Assembly: GCA_037783545.1 (NCBI GenBank)
Contig: JBBELK010000008.1
Coordinates: 573,001-637,000, forward strand
Source: Henricia sp. BOLD:AAB3569
Lineage: Eukaryota > Echinodermata > Asteroidea > Spinulosida > Echinasteridae
Direction of reading: 5' to 3'
Length of the DNA stretch: 64,000 nucleotides
Shown here: in pieces, positions 21,218 to 32,600 of the stretch
How the letters are laid out: every line of letters begins with the position of its first letter
Numbering within the stretch: position 1 is the stretch's first letter
Position numbers and translations under genes: made by a program
The notes under the pieces: model-generated
Database searches by the model: none
Seen by the model: only the letters and a program-made list of their open reading frames with translations
Told to the model about the DNA's origin: nothing

Positions 21218-21815
21218 GTCATCCCGTGATAATTATCTCAGGAAGACAACATCCTGAGATATTTTATCACGGGATGATGACATCCGAAATGTAGGATGAC
21301 GACATCCCGAGATAATGTTTTATGGGATGATGACATCAAAATATACGATGACGACATCCCGAGATAATGTTTTACGGGATGATGACATCCAAAATATACG
21401 ATGACGACATCCCGATATATTTTATCACGGGATGACGACATCCGAAATGTAGGATGACGACATCCCGAGATAATGTATTACGGGATGATGACATCCAAAA
21501 TATAGGATGACGACATCCCGAGATAATGTATTACGGGATGATGACATCCAAAATATAGGATGACGACATCCAGATATATTTTATCACGGGATGACGACAT
21601 CCGAAATGTAGGATGACGACATCCCGAGATAATGTATTACGGGATGACGACATCCGAAATGTAGGATGACGACATCCCGAGATAATTTAACACGGTATGA
21701 CGACATCCAAAATATAGGATGACGACATCCCTAGATATTTTATCACGGGATTACGACATCAAAAATGTAGGATGACGACATCCCGAGATAATTTATCACG
21801 GGGTGACGACACCTA
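21218..21815. repeat. ~53-bp satellite (GGATGACGACATCC type)
   Basis: About 11 units built of CATCCCGAGATAATGTATTA, CGGGATGATGACATCC and AAAATATAGGATGACGA. CATCCCG and CGGGATG form an inverted pair within each unit. Short open frames here are repeat artefacts. Confidence 0.93.
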
Positions 21816-21974
21816 TAGTTGAAGTGAAACGCCGATTCGGCCAAAACAGCGGCCCGTTGTTTCAGCCGCCGATTCACCCGCACATTCGAAAATGAAGAAA
21901 AATCCAGAATACATACACCAGAGGAAGAAGTCGGAACAATTTCATCATTTTCCGAACAGACTCCCCTTCAACTT

Positions 21975-22625
21975 GAAAATTCTAATTGATTCTGATCAAG
22001 GACACACCTAATTTTGGTTTCAGCTTCAGCCGCTGACTAATTAGTACATAATTAAGGAGTTCAAGGGACCCTTCCCCAATGAGCTAAAAAGTGAATATTT
22101 CTCACCGAAATATTCGAACGCACAACTTTAAAACAATTTGTTCCCTTCATTTTGTACAAATTAACAACTTTTACGCATTTTCTAATTGATTCTAGTCCCT
22201 GGCACACTTAATTTTGGTTTCAGCTTCAACCGCCCTTTTTTAGTACATAATTAAGGAGTTAAAGGGACCCTTCCCCAAGGAGCTAAAAAGTGAATGTTTT
22301 TCACCAAACTATTCGAACGCACAACTTTAACTTTGTTCCCTTCATTTTGTACAAATTTACAACTTTTAATGCATTTTCTAATTGATTCTACTCCCGGGCA
22401 AATTTAATTTTGGTTTCAGTCTCAGCCGCACATTATTTAGGACCTAAATAAGGAGAGGGGGCCCTTCCCCATAAGGAGCTAAAAAGTGAAGACTCACCAA
22501 AATATTTGAACGCAGAAATTTAAAACAATTTGTTCCCTTTCTTTTGTACAAATTAACAACTATTAGGCCTAATGCATTTTCTAATTTATTCTACTCCCGG
22601 GAACATTTTGGTTTCAGCTTCAGCC
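21975..22625. repeat. ~205-bp tandem repeat, three copies
   Basis: Copies begin near 21975, 22180 and 22375 at CTAATTGATTCT and share AATTTTGGTTTCAGCTTCA, AGGGACCCTTCCCCAA, GGAGCTAAAAAGTGAA and TTGTTCCCTTCATTTTGTAC. The third copy is more diverged. No coding content. Confidence 0.88.
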
Positions 22626-22691
22626 GGTGTTGGCTAAAATAGGTTTCCCCGGACAAATTTGGAAAATGTGTACATTTGTTAATAACTGAAA

Positions 22692-23083
22692 ACTGGCGTA
22701 CACACCTTCATTTTTCTCCAATCGACGAATTCGCCTCCACGGACAACGCGGTCGTGTCAAAATGGGGAAACGCTATCGTGCGAGCTTGGTCATGTGTCCG
22801 CGTGTTGGTCACTTTTAGGGGAAAGAGGGCGCTATAATCACAATGAACGATGAAGTACGGCGATCTGTTCTTGACACGGCAGAAACGAACGAACACGCAT
22901 ACGCCCGAACTTCACCGTTCATGCGTTCATTGTGATTATAGCGCCCTCTTTCTCCTAAAAGTGACCAACACGCGGACACGTGACCAAGCTCGCACGATAG
23001 CGTTTCGCCATTTTGACACGACCGCGTTGTCCGTGGAGGTGAATTCGTCGATTGGAGGAAAAAAAGGTGTGTACGCCAGTCTT
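22692..23083. mobile_element. Foldback MITE (CTGGCGTACACACC ends)
   Basis: Arms of about 140 bp are reverse complements, from CTGGCGTACACACCTTC to GGTGTGTACGCCAG, with a short loop near 22860-22910. Mirrored blocks include GACAACGCGGTCGTG and AGAGGGCGCTATAATCACAA. No clear target duplication. Confidence 0.85.
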
Positions 23084-23699
23084 GAGAGTCTAGAACGTGT
23101 AGAGATTTTGATTTGACTTACCAAGGCAATTTCCTGTAAAAAAGACTTGGTTAAAGATAGTACTACATGTATGACATAACCACACTGTCAGACTGTGCGA
23201 CCCAATTTTAGTGCAGATGAAATGCTCATCAAATCGTGCATAATCTACTGAACCAGAACTTGTTGACCAAACAGAGACTTCTTGATACATTAATGCATCA
23301 CTTAATCGTGAAAGCTTCGTTAAATAAAATCAATAAGCAGTTGCAAAATGAATAATACTTTGAGAGTAAAAATTGTACCGCTGTGAGCTCACGAATCAAA
23401 ATGGCCGCAGAGACGCGCGCGCACGCTCAGTACATGTACTTCGGAAACTTATTACTCCGCAATAAATGTGGATAGGAATTTTGAATAATGCTTACAGGCT
23501 TTTGAACAATGTGCATCTATCGAGAGACCCTAAAACTACATCTCCAAAAATAACCTGGACCTAACTTATGACGCGTAGCTTAACTAACGCGGTGCACCGG
23601 CTTCGGTGTTACAAATGACAAATGCCAACCCTAAACTTATCCGGCGCACTTTCGGTGTGTCATCATATACGGTACAGAACGAGTACGCATTAGGGAATA

Positions 23700-24160
23700 A
23701 ATGTGTAATTTTCCGGTCTTAAAGATAGTATACATGATTAGTAAATTTTTACAAATAGTTTTATTAAAACCAACCAGAGCGAAAACCAGCTCGTACTTCG
23801 TCTAACATTTGAGAAAACAGTCAAAAAGGGTTTGCAGTCATTTCGCCCCAAAACCATTTCGTCCTAAACCACGGCCTGTGCACGAAGTGGTTTTGGGGCG
23901 AAGTAGCATTTGGGCGATGGAGTGTTTGGACGAAGTGGTTTGGGGCGAAATGGCACTCGGGTGAAGTGGTTTGGGGGCGAAATGGCACTTGGGCGAAATG
24001 GTTTTAGGGCGAATTGAATTTTCGTCTCACAAGACGAAAACTAATTGTTTTACTCATTTCTCAAAGACTATAGCACCTCAGACAAAACCATTTCAGGGGA
24101 GGTTTTCTACGGTCATCATGTTTATATTGTGTAAGTTTGGCGTAAATCTGTGAACATTTC
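23700..24160. repeat. Dispersed repeat with TTCGCCC / GGGCGAA minisatellite, copy 1
   Basis: Shares nearly all of its length with 50585-51140 in the same orientation. The middle is a small array of GGGGCGAAATGGCACTTGGG-type units with an inverted CCATTTCGCCC side. The flanks (AAAGATAGTATACATGATT, GTTTTCTACGGTCATC) are conserved. Confidence 0.85.
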
Positions 24161-25454
24161 TAATTTTCGATATTACCAAATGACGTATACTGCCTTTAAA
24201 TTAATTGTACGTTTTAGACCGGCTAGGGATCTATACGATTTTGTTCTCTCATCCCAAAATTATAAATCTGGAAGAGTAAAAGGGTCACTAATTGTTCACC
24301 GTTGTACTGAATGGTTAAGCAGGGACGTAAAGGGAGAAAAATTGGAAATAAAGTTATCCCATTCGTTTTTACTATTCAACCCACATTAATGATCTATATA
24401 GTGGTGGTGATGTCCCCCAACGTGCATGGCGCACTTCAACAGCTCACTGGAAATTCATTTACTGCAGCAAAATCCATTGGCATTTTTAAAGTATGGCGGA
24501 ACAAAAGGAGAGGGCGCAATTTTATTGGGGAATACATGTATTTCTTTTAACAATATACTGTACATGTATTCCTTTCCATTAAATTGATTTACATGTTGTA
24601 ATTACACGTATAATACAGAGACAGAATTAGTAAAGGATTTACAAGTCGGACGGTAAGGATTGAGAAGTTGATCATTAATATTTTTAATGACCTTTTAAGC
24701 ACAGTAAGTGCATAATAGGGGAACAAAATTAAGAATGGGATAAATAATATAGATTTTCTCAGGGAAAACACTTTTCTGCAGGTCTCATGTGTTTTGTACA
24801 CAATGTCTTAAGCCATGATCAACGTCATTTCTATTTTGTCCTGCCAACTTGTTTTTTCTATTCAGATCTGCACTACTATAATAACTAATATGTCTTTAAT
24901 AGAGATGACTTGTAAATTCTTACCTATTTGGGTGCTTATATATACTTACATATGATCTTTTGGGACTCGGTTGATCGGTCTTGTTCCAAACATTTTGACT
25001 GTTACGCTGCTTGGATAGTCTGGAGTGCAGCCCTCAATATGGATGTTTTCAGTCTGTTCTTGACGCCTCCCTTTCGTCCGCATTTCTTCACTTTATAGAT
25101 GCAGCTCTGTTGATCTCGGGGATTATCCAGCGATGTCTAAAAAGGACGACGACTTAGAAACTCACGGCAACACACACAGATCTCCCAGAACGCGCGCTCC
25201 ATCAACAACATAACAAAGTCGATAAACGGATCCGCAGAGATACGAACAAGGTTGAGTTCAGTACCTTACCTGTCTACGGTACATCCCACCTAGACATTTT
25301 CGAATGCCTATTTTTTCTTAAAATGCGTGCTACTCACTCTATATTTTATCATCCTGCCGGATTCCTTGGTCATCTGTCGTATCTCTAGTAGTCAATCATT
25401 AAAACGGAACCACGTGCATATGTTTGTGGCGCAGATTGCTCTAAATCCGACCAT
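24161..25454. other. No gene recognised
   Basis: AT-rich single-copy-looking sequence. Open frames are under 80 codons without domains. I see no splice-bounded coding block. Confidence 0.5.
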
Positions 25455-25463
25455 GCTGGGCCG

Positions 25464-26325
25464 TACTTTTAGAAGGCTAAAAGTGTTGTTTTTGACGTTT
25501 ATATTGGGACGTTATCATTTTTTATATAACACTTTTAGCCCCTTAACATTTTAACCTCCTTCGTCGTGTGGAACATTCGAGCACGCCCTCAAGATTTCAA
25601 ATACCTGTGTGAAAATTATTACCGTATATTCCAAATCAGACATTTAAAAGCACACCATGGAGGTCCTTGTAATCTCAAGACTTCTGTACCCTTGTCGTTC
25701 TTTGTCCATGATGACTCAAACATTAAACAAAAAAGGATAAAAGGGAGCAAAATTTGGAGTAAAATCGACAAATCTGAACCAGTTTGGTACCAGTGATTCA
25801 TCTAGACCGCGTCAAAAGGAAAGTAGTCCCACCAACGCGGATGGATTTTGTTTAGCCGACTGGCCCCCTGTACATATATTTACTTCCCCACGCGTTGTAT
25901 ATGAGCGAGAGCAGCGTAGCGCACATATACAGGGGGCCATGCAGTCTAGGATAAACAAAATCCATCCGCGTTGGTGGGACTACTTTCCTTTGACGCGAAA
26001 GTAGCGAAGTCAAGTCTTCCGTCTGTTCCAGATTTGTCGATTTTACTCAAAATTTTGCTCCCTTTTATCCTTTTTTGATGTTTGAGTCATCATATGGACA
26101 AAGAACGACAAGGGTACAGAAGTCTTGAGATTACAAGGACCTCCATGGTGTGCTTTTAAATGTCTGATTTGGAATTTACGGTAATAATTTTCACACGGGT
26201 ATTTGGACTCTTGAGGGCGTGCAGCAAAATTCACGACAGCGAATGGGGTTAGAAAAAGTGTTATATAGAAAATGATAACGTCCCAATATAAACGTCAAAT
26301 AAACACTTTTAGCCTTCTAAAAGTA
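25464..26325. mobile_element. Foldback MITE (TACTTTTAGAA family), copy 2
   Basis: The ends TACTTTTAGAAGGCTAAAAG and CTTTTAGCCTTCTAAAAGTA are inverted repeats and the arms mirror over about 330 bp. It is flanked by a perfect 9-bp duplication, GCTGGGCCG, at 25455-25463 and 26326-26334. Long foldback arms with a 9-bp duplication point to a Mutator-type transposase as the mobiliser, by family knowledge. The centre holds a further palindrome (25808-25997). Confidence 0.9.
25808..25997. mobile_element. Palindrome nested in the MITE centre
   Basis: The arms GCGTCAAAAGGAAAGTAGTC... and ...GACTACTTTCCTTTGACGC mirror for about 75 bp each, with ACCAACGCGGATGGATTTTG inside. The outer MITE arms resume on both sides. 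It is absent from the related MITE at 13492-13984, so it is probably a second insertion. Confidence 0.75.
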
Positions 26326-26699
26326 GCTGGGCCGGGACAGATACTCACCGCGATGCGACGGTAGAAAAAGCTACACTGGTTCCCGTACCCCGTATGGGTG
26401 CAGGTCAACTCGACCGTTTTACCAATTCGACCATTTTACCAACTCGACTGTTGTGCACTGTGTATGCACAGCGGTGTTGGTGAATGGTCGAGTTGACTCC
26501 ACTTGGAAGTCGAGTTGGTCACGATGAACGAATCTCTATAGACAGAATCTTTAGGTCTGGGAACCAGACAAGAGTCACGGGGCCTCTTGCGCCCTCTAAC
26601 GTCCGTGACTTATAAATGGTTTGGTGTTGGGTAGGTATGTTGTTGTTCTGTCCAGCAATGCTCAACAAAGCTTAAGCCACCCTAGGCATGCCCTCAAGG

Positions 26700-26943
26700 A
26701 ACAAAGTAAGTGACTAAGATGGCGACTAATTTAATTAATTAAAACTTTATCGACTGGGCGGTTACCTAGCTAGCCAAGGCAAACAACCCTCCAGCAGCTA
26801 GAGTATGGCATTCCCCGTAACAGCCCCTTAAATGTCGCTTAAATGTCGCAACTGGGATTAAGTGCCTTGCCCAGGGACACAGGCACGTTGGTCATAGTGG
26901 GGCTTGAACCTCTGATTTGGAATCCCGCTTCATACCCACTGCA
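26700..26943 (-). mobile_element. tRNA-derived SINE (family B), copy 2
   Basis: Reverse complement of the family-B SINE at 42485. GGGGCTTGAACC (B-box complement) lies near 26900 and the body has CCCAGGGACACAGGCACGTT. The 3' part GACTAATTTAATTAATTAAA matches 43950-43980. The tRNA-like head is diverged or truncated compared with copy 1. Confidence 0.75.
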
Positions 26944-27945
26944 CGTTACAAATAACCCTCTGAAAACTATTGTAAATTCTTTAAAAATAGGTTTCGTTTA
27001 AACGTTCGGCAAACCGGTTTTTTTTTCTTGGGTAAATGTCCCATCCTTACTTAGGCCTACGACCCTGACGAAACCATCCTTACGATGATTGTAAAAGTGG
27101 AAACGATTTTGATGAGAATCCTTGCGATACTGATACGACACTTTGCGAATGTTTTCGATCAGATTGCGACGTTATACGATGCATCCCGATTTTTTTTAGA
27201 CTTTTTGCGATTTTTTTCATTTGTATGCGATGCCATTACGATCGCTTGCGACCAGGAAGCGATTCTCTGTCGCAGTTTTCTGGAAGTTATGACGATCATG
27301 TGACTTAATTAAATTCGTATCAAATCGTAAAGAAAACTTAAAAGATCTTAAAAGTTCGAATTGAAATAGTGCTGAAGGATTGGTTAAGAACTTTCACGAT
27401 GGCATTAGGATTATTTATGACCTTGGTAAGACACATTACGACTTTATTACGATATCTTAAAAACGGTTGCGACGACCGTTCACGACATTTTTTAACGTTC
27501 CAAAAGTCTCGTAATGACTTTGCGACCCAGACGAATTATTACGATCGTTTAAGAATGTTTACGAATGTCTATATGAATGTTTACGAATGCCCTTTACTTA
27601 CGATTTAAAATCCTAAAGGTTCATATCCAAAATCGTCTAAAGCGGGCCTCCCACTATGCGATTTTTGCCACGAATTTCCAACAATTAGGTACGATTTGGC
27701 ACGATTGTGTGTAGAGTCTATTGACAGTCTTTGGTAATCTCACCAAATCGTACCAATTCGTAGGAAATTCCTGGCAAAAATAGCACAGTGGGAGGCCCGC
27801 TTAAGACCGGTAGTGTTGGGTCTGGTAATCTTGAGGGGGCCATTTCCAAGTCTATTTCAAAACATTACCAAACCTAACATCACTGGATGCTTTTTACTAC
27901 AGCTCATGAAACTGGATGAATTGGAGAGACGAATATTTAGTTTCG
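26944..27945. repeat. 1-kb segment duplicated in inverse at 48620-49600
   Basis: Collinear reverse complement of 48620-49600, from CGTTACAAATAACCCTCTG to ATGAATTGGAGAGACGAATA. The middle is rich in ACGA/TCGT words. The right end of the homology lies 11 bp from the LTR boundary at 27957. Both copies carry the same MITE, so that MITE inserted before the duplication. Confidence 0.85.
27641..27801. mobile_element. 161-bp MITE, TAA target duplication
   Basis: The ends AGCGGGCCTCCCACTATGCG and the complement AGCGGGCCTCCCACTGTGCT are flanked by TAA (27638-27640 and 27802-27804). A 3-bp TAA/TTA duplication is typical of PIF/Harbinger elements. The copy at 48748-48882 is flanked by TTA on both sides, as expected for the inverse. 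Confidence 0.85.
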
Positions 27946-27956
27946 TTCGGTACATA

Positions 27957-28341
27957 TGTAACCCACTTAATAATACAGCCAAGACCCAACAGTTCTCAGA
28001 TTTAACCTAACACTTTAATTCCATCATTGATTTCCTGCACAACAACTCAATTACTGGCTCTAGGAAAATCTAGGGGTTATATGACCCTTACAAGGTCAAA
28101 GGTCTTGCAAGGTCAACAATGCAAATAACAGTTTTATATTTACAAATGATGATGAGCGCTCAACACACACACAAAATAGCAATGTACATGTACATGTAGA
28201 TCTACGTTAAGGATATAGCGATTCTGGCCAGTTCAGTTCAGTTCACCGGTCAACCTTGACTCGCAGTGGTTAAAACGCGGCCACTCCACGGATGCTCACA
28301 TGGATCCTGGAATACGCTACAAGTTCAGCTCAGCTCCCGCT
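27957..28341 (-). repeat. 3' LTR (shared part)
   Basis: Direct repeat of 36102-36492, starting TGTAACCC on the plus strand (ending GGGTTACA on the element strand, the canonical CA). It differs from the right copy by C/T near 28083 and a 6-bp deletion near 28142. Confidence 0.88.
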
Positions 28342-28398
28342 ACAAGGTGGAAATACAGGCACTTGGCAGTCGTTCTTGTAGAGAGAAATTCCGCTTGT

Positions 28399-28722
28399 AG
28401 TTGATCACCTGATCCAAGTTCATCTTGGTACAGTGTTGATCGGTCACTTAAGTACTGTCCAGTACTCACTGTAGACTACAGTCCAAATGATTGACGGTCC
28501 ATCATCAATCAGACTCAGTTGAATGTGTCTCTTGCTTTGCTCAAGATGAAACCTGAGACTAGTTGATCACCTGATCCAAGTTCATCTTGGTACAGTGTTG
28601 ATCGGTCACTTAAGTACTGTCCAGTAGTCACTGTAGACTACAGTCCAAATGATTGACGGTCCATCATCAATCAGACTCAGTTGAATGTGTCTCTTGCTTT
28701 GCTCAAGATGAAACCTGAGACT
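28399..28722. repeat. 162-bp tandem duplication, possibly in LTR U3
   Basis: Two copies of 162 bp (28399-28560, 28561-28722) differ by one base (CAGTACTCACT against CAGTAGTCACT). If the LTR extends beyond 28341, these fall in U3, where tandem enhancer-like duplications are common. That is inference. Confidence 0.9.
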
Positions 28723-29620
28723 GAGAGAAAATACAATCCTAAGTCCAAGACTGCATTTTATAAATCACAACTCCTGCAATGGTACATGTAAACAATAAGA
28801 ACTGCACATTAAATCCGTAATGCACCTAAACCATTGCAGAACTAAATTCAGGTAAGCACCAAAATTATTGCCAACCATGCCCTAAACATGATTGAAAAGT
28901 TCCATAGAAAAGTGTCTGTGACTTTACAAATTCCTTGCAAAATACAAAAGGTATAACGTGTCTCATTGATTCAAATGCTCAAGATGTGGGATGCAAAACA
29001 TTCCTTTAGCACAATCTTGCAATGACACTTGCTCTGACAAACAACTCAGAAATTATTAATCTGATAGCAGTTTAGGCTCTAAATGCAACAAGACACATGT
29101 TAACTACATGTGAGCCATGCAATTCACATGCATCTGCACTTAAAATGCATGAAATATACTTTGACTTTGAACACTACATGCAATATCCAAGTTTCACTAT
29201 TACGCTGGAAATTAAACATTGTCCTAAAGATTCATGTGCTTCCTCAGTCAATAATACTAATTCAATTGTGAGGGTAGTATGAACGTACATGTATATTATG
29301 CAAATACACTGTGTGTAATCAACTTTGTCAACAGCACATGGTTCTAAGAATGAATTTTGCTTTCCGATTAAAAGTCAATCTTACCTGAGAGCCAGCGGTC
29401 CTTTTCCGCCTCCCGATAAGGTATGATGAATAAACCAAATAATGGGCATAACGGATGATTAATTTGGGCCCCCAAAAGTATGATTTTTGGGGCTCTCAAG
29501 TTCGTTTTATCCGCAACTTTCAGCAAACAAAATGGCAGCCTCCATGCAATGTTTCAACTGTCGGACTCTCACCAAGTGAGGGCGCCAGACAACTTTTGTA
29601 CTGGGCTACATTCACCCCTC
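28723..29620. other. 3' untranslated region or LTR of the Gypsy-like element
   Basis: No gene. Near 29400-29415 the plus strand has CCTTTTCCGCCTCCC, a purine tract on the element strand and the best polypurine-tract candidate; it is followed on that strand by TGGCTCTCAGG. If real, the LTR would be about 1.4 kb. Confidence 0.4.
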
Positions 29621-32600
29621 CTAGACGTGCTGCATCGTCCCGATGCGACCCTTTTTGGTTCCAAAAAGAGTTTGATGGAGTGATGAAACAAGATTCTCAA
29701 AAGTGACAGACGAAATAGAGGAAGTATGAGCAGGCTGACCCAATGCATCGTAAGTCAGCCGATGCGGTGGTCTCCTAACTCTGGACTGGCGCAAGGCTCC
29801 TTCATCCTCAAAAGTCAAAGAAGCTGACTGTGAGTCAGAAGCGGGCTCTGACTGAGTAATATCCTCCGTTTCTGACGCTGGGCCAAGAATGCCAACTTCG
29901 GATGCAATCGTGGCTCCTGGAGCTGGGGGTACATTCTCCAGCTCGGCCGAGTCGCATGGTCTCTCCGGACAGACCCCAGTGCTTTCATCACTGTTAGCTG
30001 AAACTTCATCTACCAACACATCTGTCAGTGGGCACTCTTGCACCTGGTCAACTATTACAAGCTCTTGCTCCCCAGAAACTTCTGGAGCAAGGACTGTCAT
30101 TGAAGGATCGGAAAGGGCATCGATAACACAAGCTTCATTAGAACTCCCTTGAGCACCCGAAGTAGGTGGTCTGCTAAGTTCACTTGGCAGTTTGTCGTTC
30201 CCCTGTTCACTCTCCTCAGGGACCTTCGCCATAGAGGCATCACAGGGCTCATCACTGGATGACGGTGCATCAGCTTCTGCCACCTCTGATAGCTGAGGAC
30301 TGAATTCCTCGGCATTAGGATTCAAAGCTGGAACTTCCCCCGAGTCAGTGGTATCTTTTGAAATACTCTGCTCTACGGGGGTGACTGGTTCATCTGATGT
30401 AATCTCTTCCAAAACAGTCGGTGGTTGGGGTTTAGAACTCGTGTCTACTTCACTTCCCGAGGGCCAGATGGTGATAACTTCGATTTCATCAGAGTCGGAG
30501 TTGTAGTTGTAGTCCTCAGGTGGAAAATGGGAGGGATCAGCCTTTCCTGACCTCGTGCAGGGCTTTGGTGCCTTCTTCGCTGCAGGAAGAGAAACTATTT
30601 CTCCTATCAGCTGTCCAATGGGGAGTATCAGGTTCCGATGCAAAGTCTTGACTGGCCCAGATCCAACTTCTGGTTTAAGCTGGTAGACCGGAATGGCATC
30701 ATTTCGGCGGCCACTGACAACATAAATGTCTCTACCCCACTTGTCGGCAAGCTTGTGAGTTCCCTTTAGACCCACGTTCCGAATGAGAACCCGGTCTCCC
30801 TCCTGGAGTTCACTCCCTCTGACTTTCACGTCGTATCGGCGCTTGTTGGCTGCGGCTACTCTGGCAGACTCCTGGGATGCTATTCTGTACGCACTCTCCA
30901 AATTTCGCCGAAGTTCCTGTACGTACTTGGAGTGATCACTGTTAGAAACACCGTCGGGGGATGTACCGAAACAGAGGTCCACAGGAAGGCGTGCCTCCCT
31001 ACCGAACATTATGTAGTACGGGGAAAACCCCGTACTATCATTCCTCGTACAGTTGTAGGCATGCACGAGAGAGCCTACATACCTACTCCAGGTCCACTTG
31101 TCCTCATTCGGCAAGGTACCCAGCATCCCTAATAAGGTCCTGTTAAATCTCTCTGGCTGAGGGTCTCCCTGAGGATGATACGGTGTGGTCCTCGTTTTCT
31201 GCACGCCAAGAAGCCCTGCAAGCTCCTTAATGAGTCTATTATCAAACTCACGCCCTTGATCAGAGTGAAGTCTGGCGGGCAAGCCATAGTGCTGGAAGTA
31301 TTTCTCCCATAGTAGTTTCGCCACTGTTCTGGAAGACTTATCACGAGTTGGAAATGCCTGCGCATAACGGGAGAAATGATCGGTGATGACAAGGATATAT
31401 TCAGCACCACTACGATCCTTCTCGAGCTTGAGGAAGTCTATGCACACCAATTCCAAGGGATAGGCAGTTGTGATATTTACAAGGGGAGCTGAAACTTTGG
31501 GAGGTGTCTTGTGAGCCACACACCTTGCACAGCGTCGAACCCACTCCTCTATCTGGGTTGCCATCTTTGGCCAGTAAAATCGGGGTATTGCAAGAGCGAC
31601 GGCCCTTTCCATCCCCAAGTGGCCAACATCATTGTGGAGGCCTTTCATGGCCTTTTCCCTGAATTCCCGAGGCACAACCAGCTGAAACAGTCGAAATCCA
31701 GAGGGTCCAACAGAGCTCCGATGAAGCACTCCGTCTCTCAATACAAATCTGCTGAACTGGCTGCACAAAGCTTTCCTTTCCTGGGAGAAGCTAGATTCAG
31801 CTTTGGGCCTTGATCCCTGTTGAACACACTGAATGATAAAGTCAATGTCCTCATCCGCTGCTTGAGCTTCCCTCCAATCAACAGAATCCAACCCTTGGTT
31901 AAAGTCAATACCTGTACTGGAGTATTCCGTCGGGACGGCCTCTGCGCTCATTGCCATACAGTATACCAAAGAGTCACCGTCCAGGTTTGTTACAGGACGC
32001 TCGTTGACCTTGGGACCAATCAGATGCTGAGATGAAATTGCAACAATTTCCTCACGACCACAGGTCTGGTCATCGTTCCCATTGTCTCCTCTGAGGCGTG
32101 CTTCCAAATCGCGAATTCGAGCCTGTTGGTCGAACTCTGCACCATCGCGAGAACCCATACCTGGTCTCCGGGACAAGGCGTCTGCGTCTTGATTGGTGCG
32201 ACCCGCTCGGTAATGTATAGTGAAGTCGAATGTAGTCAGGGCAGCCAGCCATCTGTGTCCTGTGGCGTCTAGTTTCGCTGACGTCAATACATATGTCAAC
32301 GGGTTGTTGTCTGTGAAGACCCTTGTGCCCTTCGCTGAATATAAGTAGTCCCGAAATTTGTCCGTGACGGACCACTTAAGGGCGAGGTACTCGAGCTTGT
32401 GAGCAGGATAGTTTCGTTCAGCTTGGTTCAGACTGCGACTTGCGTAAGCAATTGGACGAAGCTTCCCATCTGTCTCCTGGCAGAGAACTGCTCCAAGCCC
32501 TTCACGGCAGGCATCAATGTGGAGAACAAAAGGACGTGACATATCTGCGAAGGCTAGAACCGGGGCTGTACATAGTCTGGTCTTAAGGGTATGAAAAGCC

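Noticed and set aside
21218-21815. Evenly spaced repeats resembling a CRISPR array
   Set aside because: Spacers are repeats themselves, the genome is eukaryotic in character and no cas genes are present; this is a satellite.
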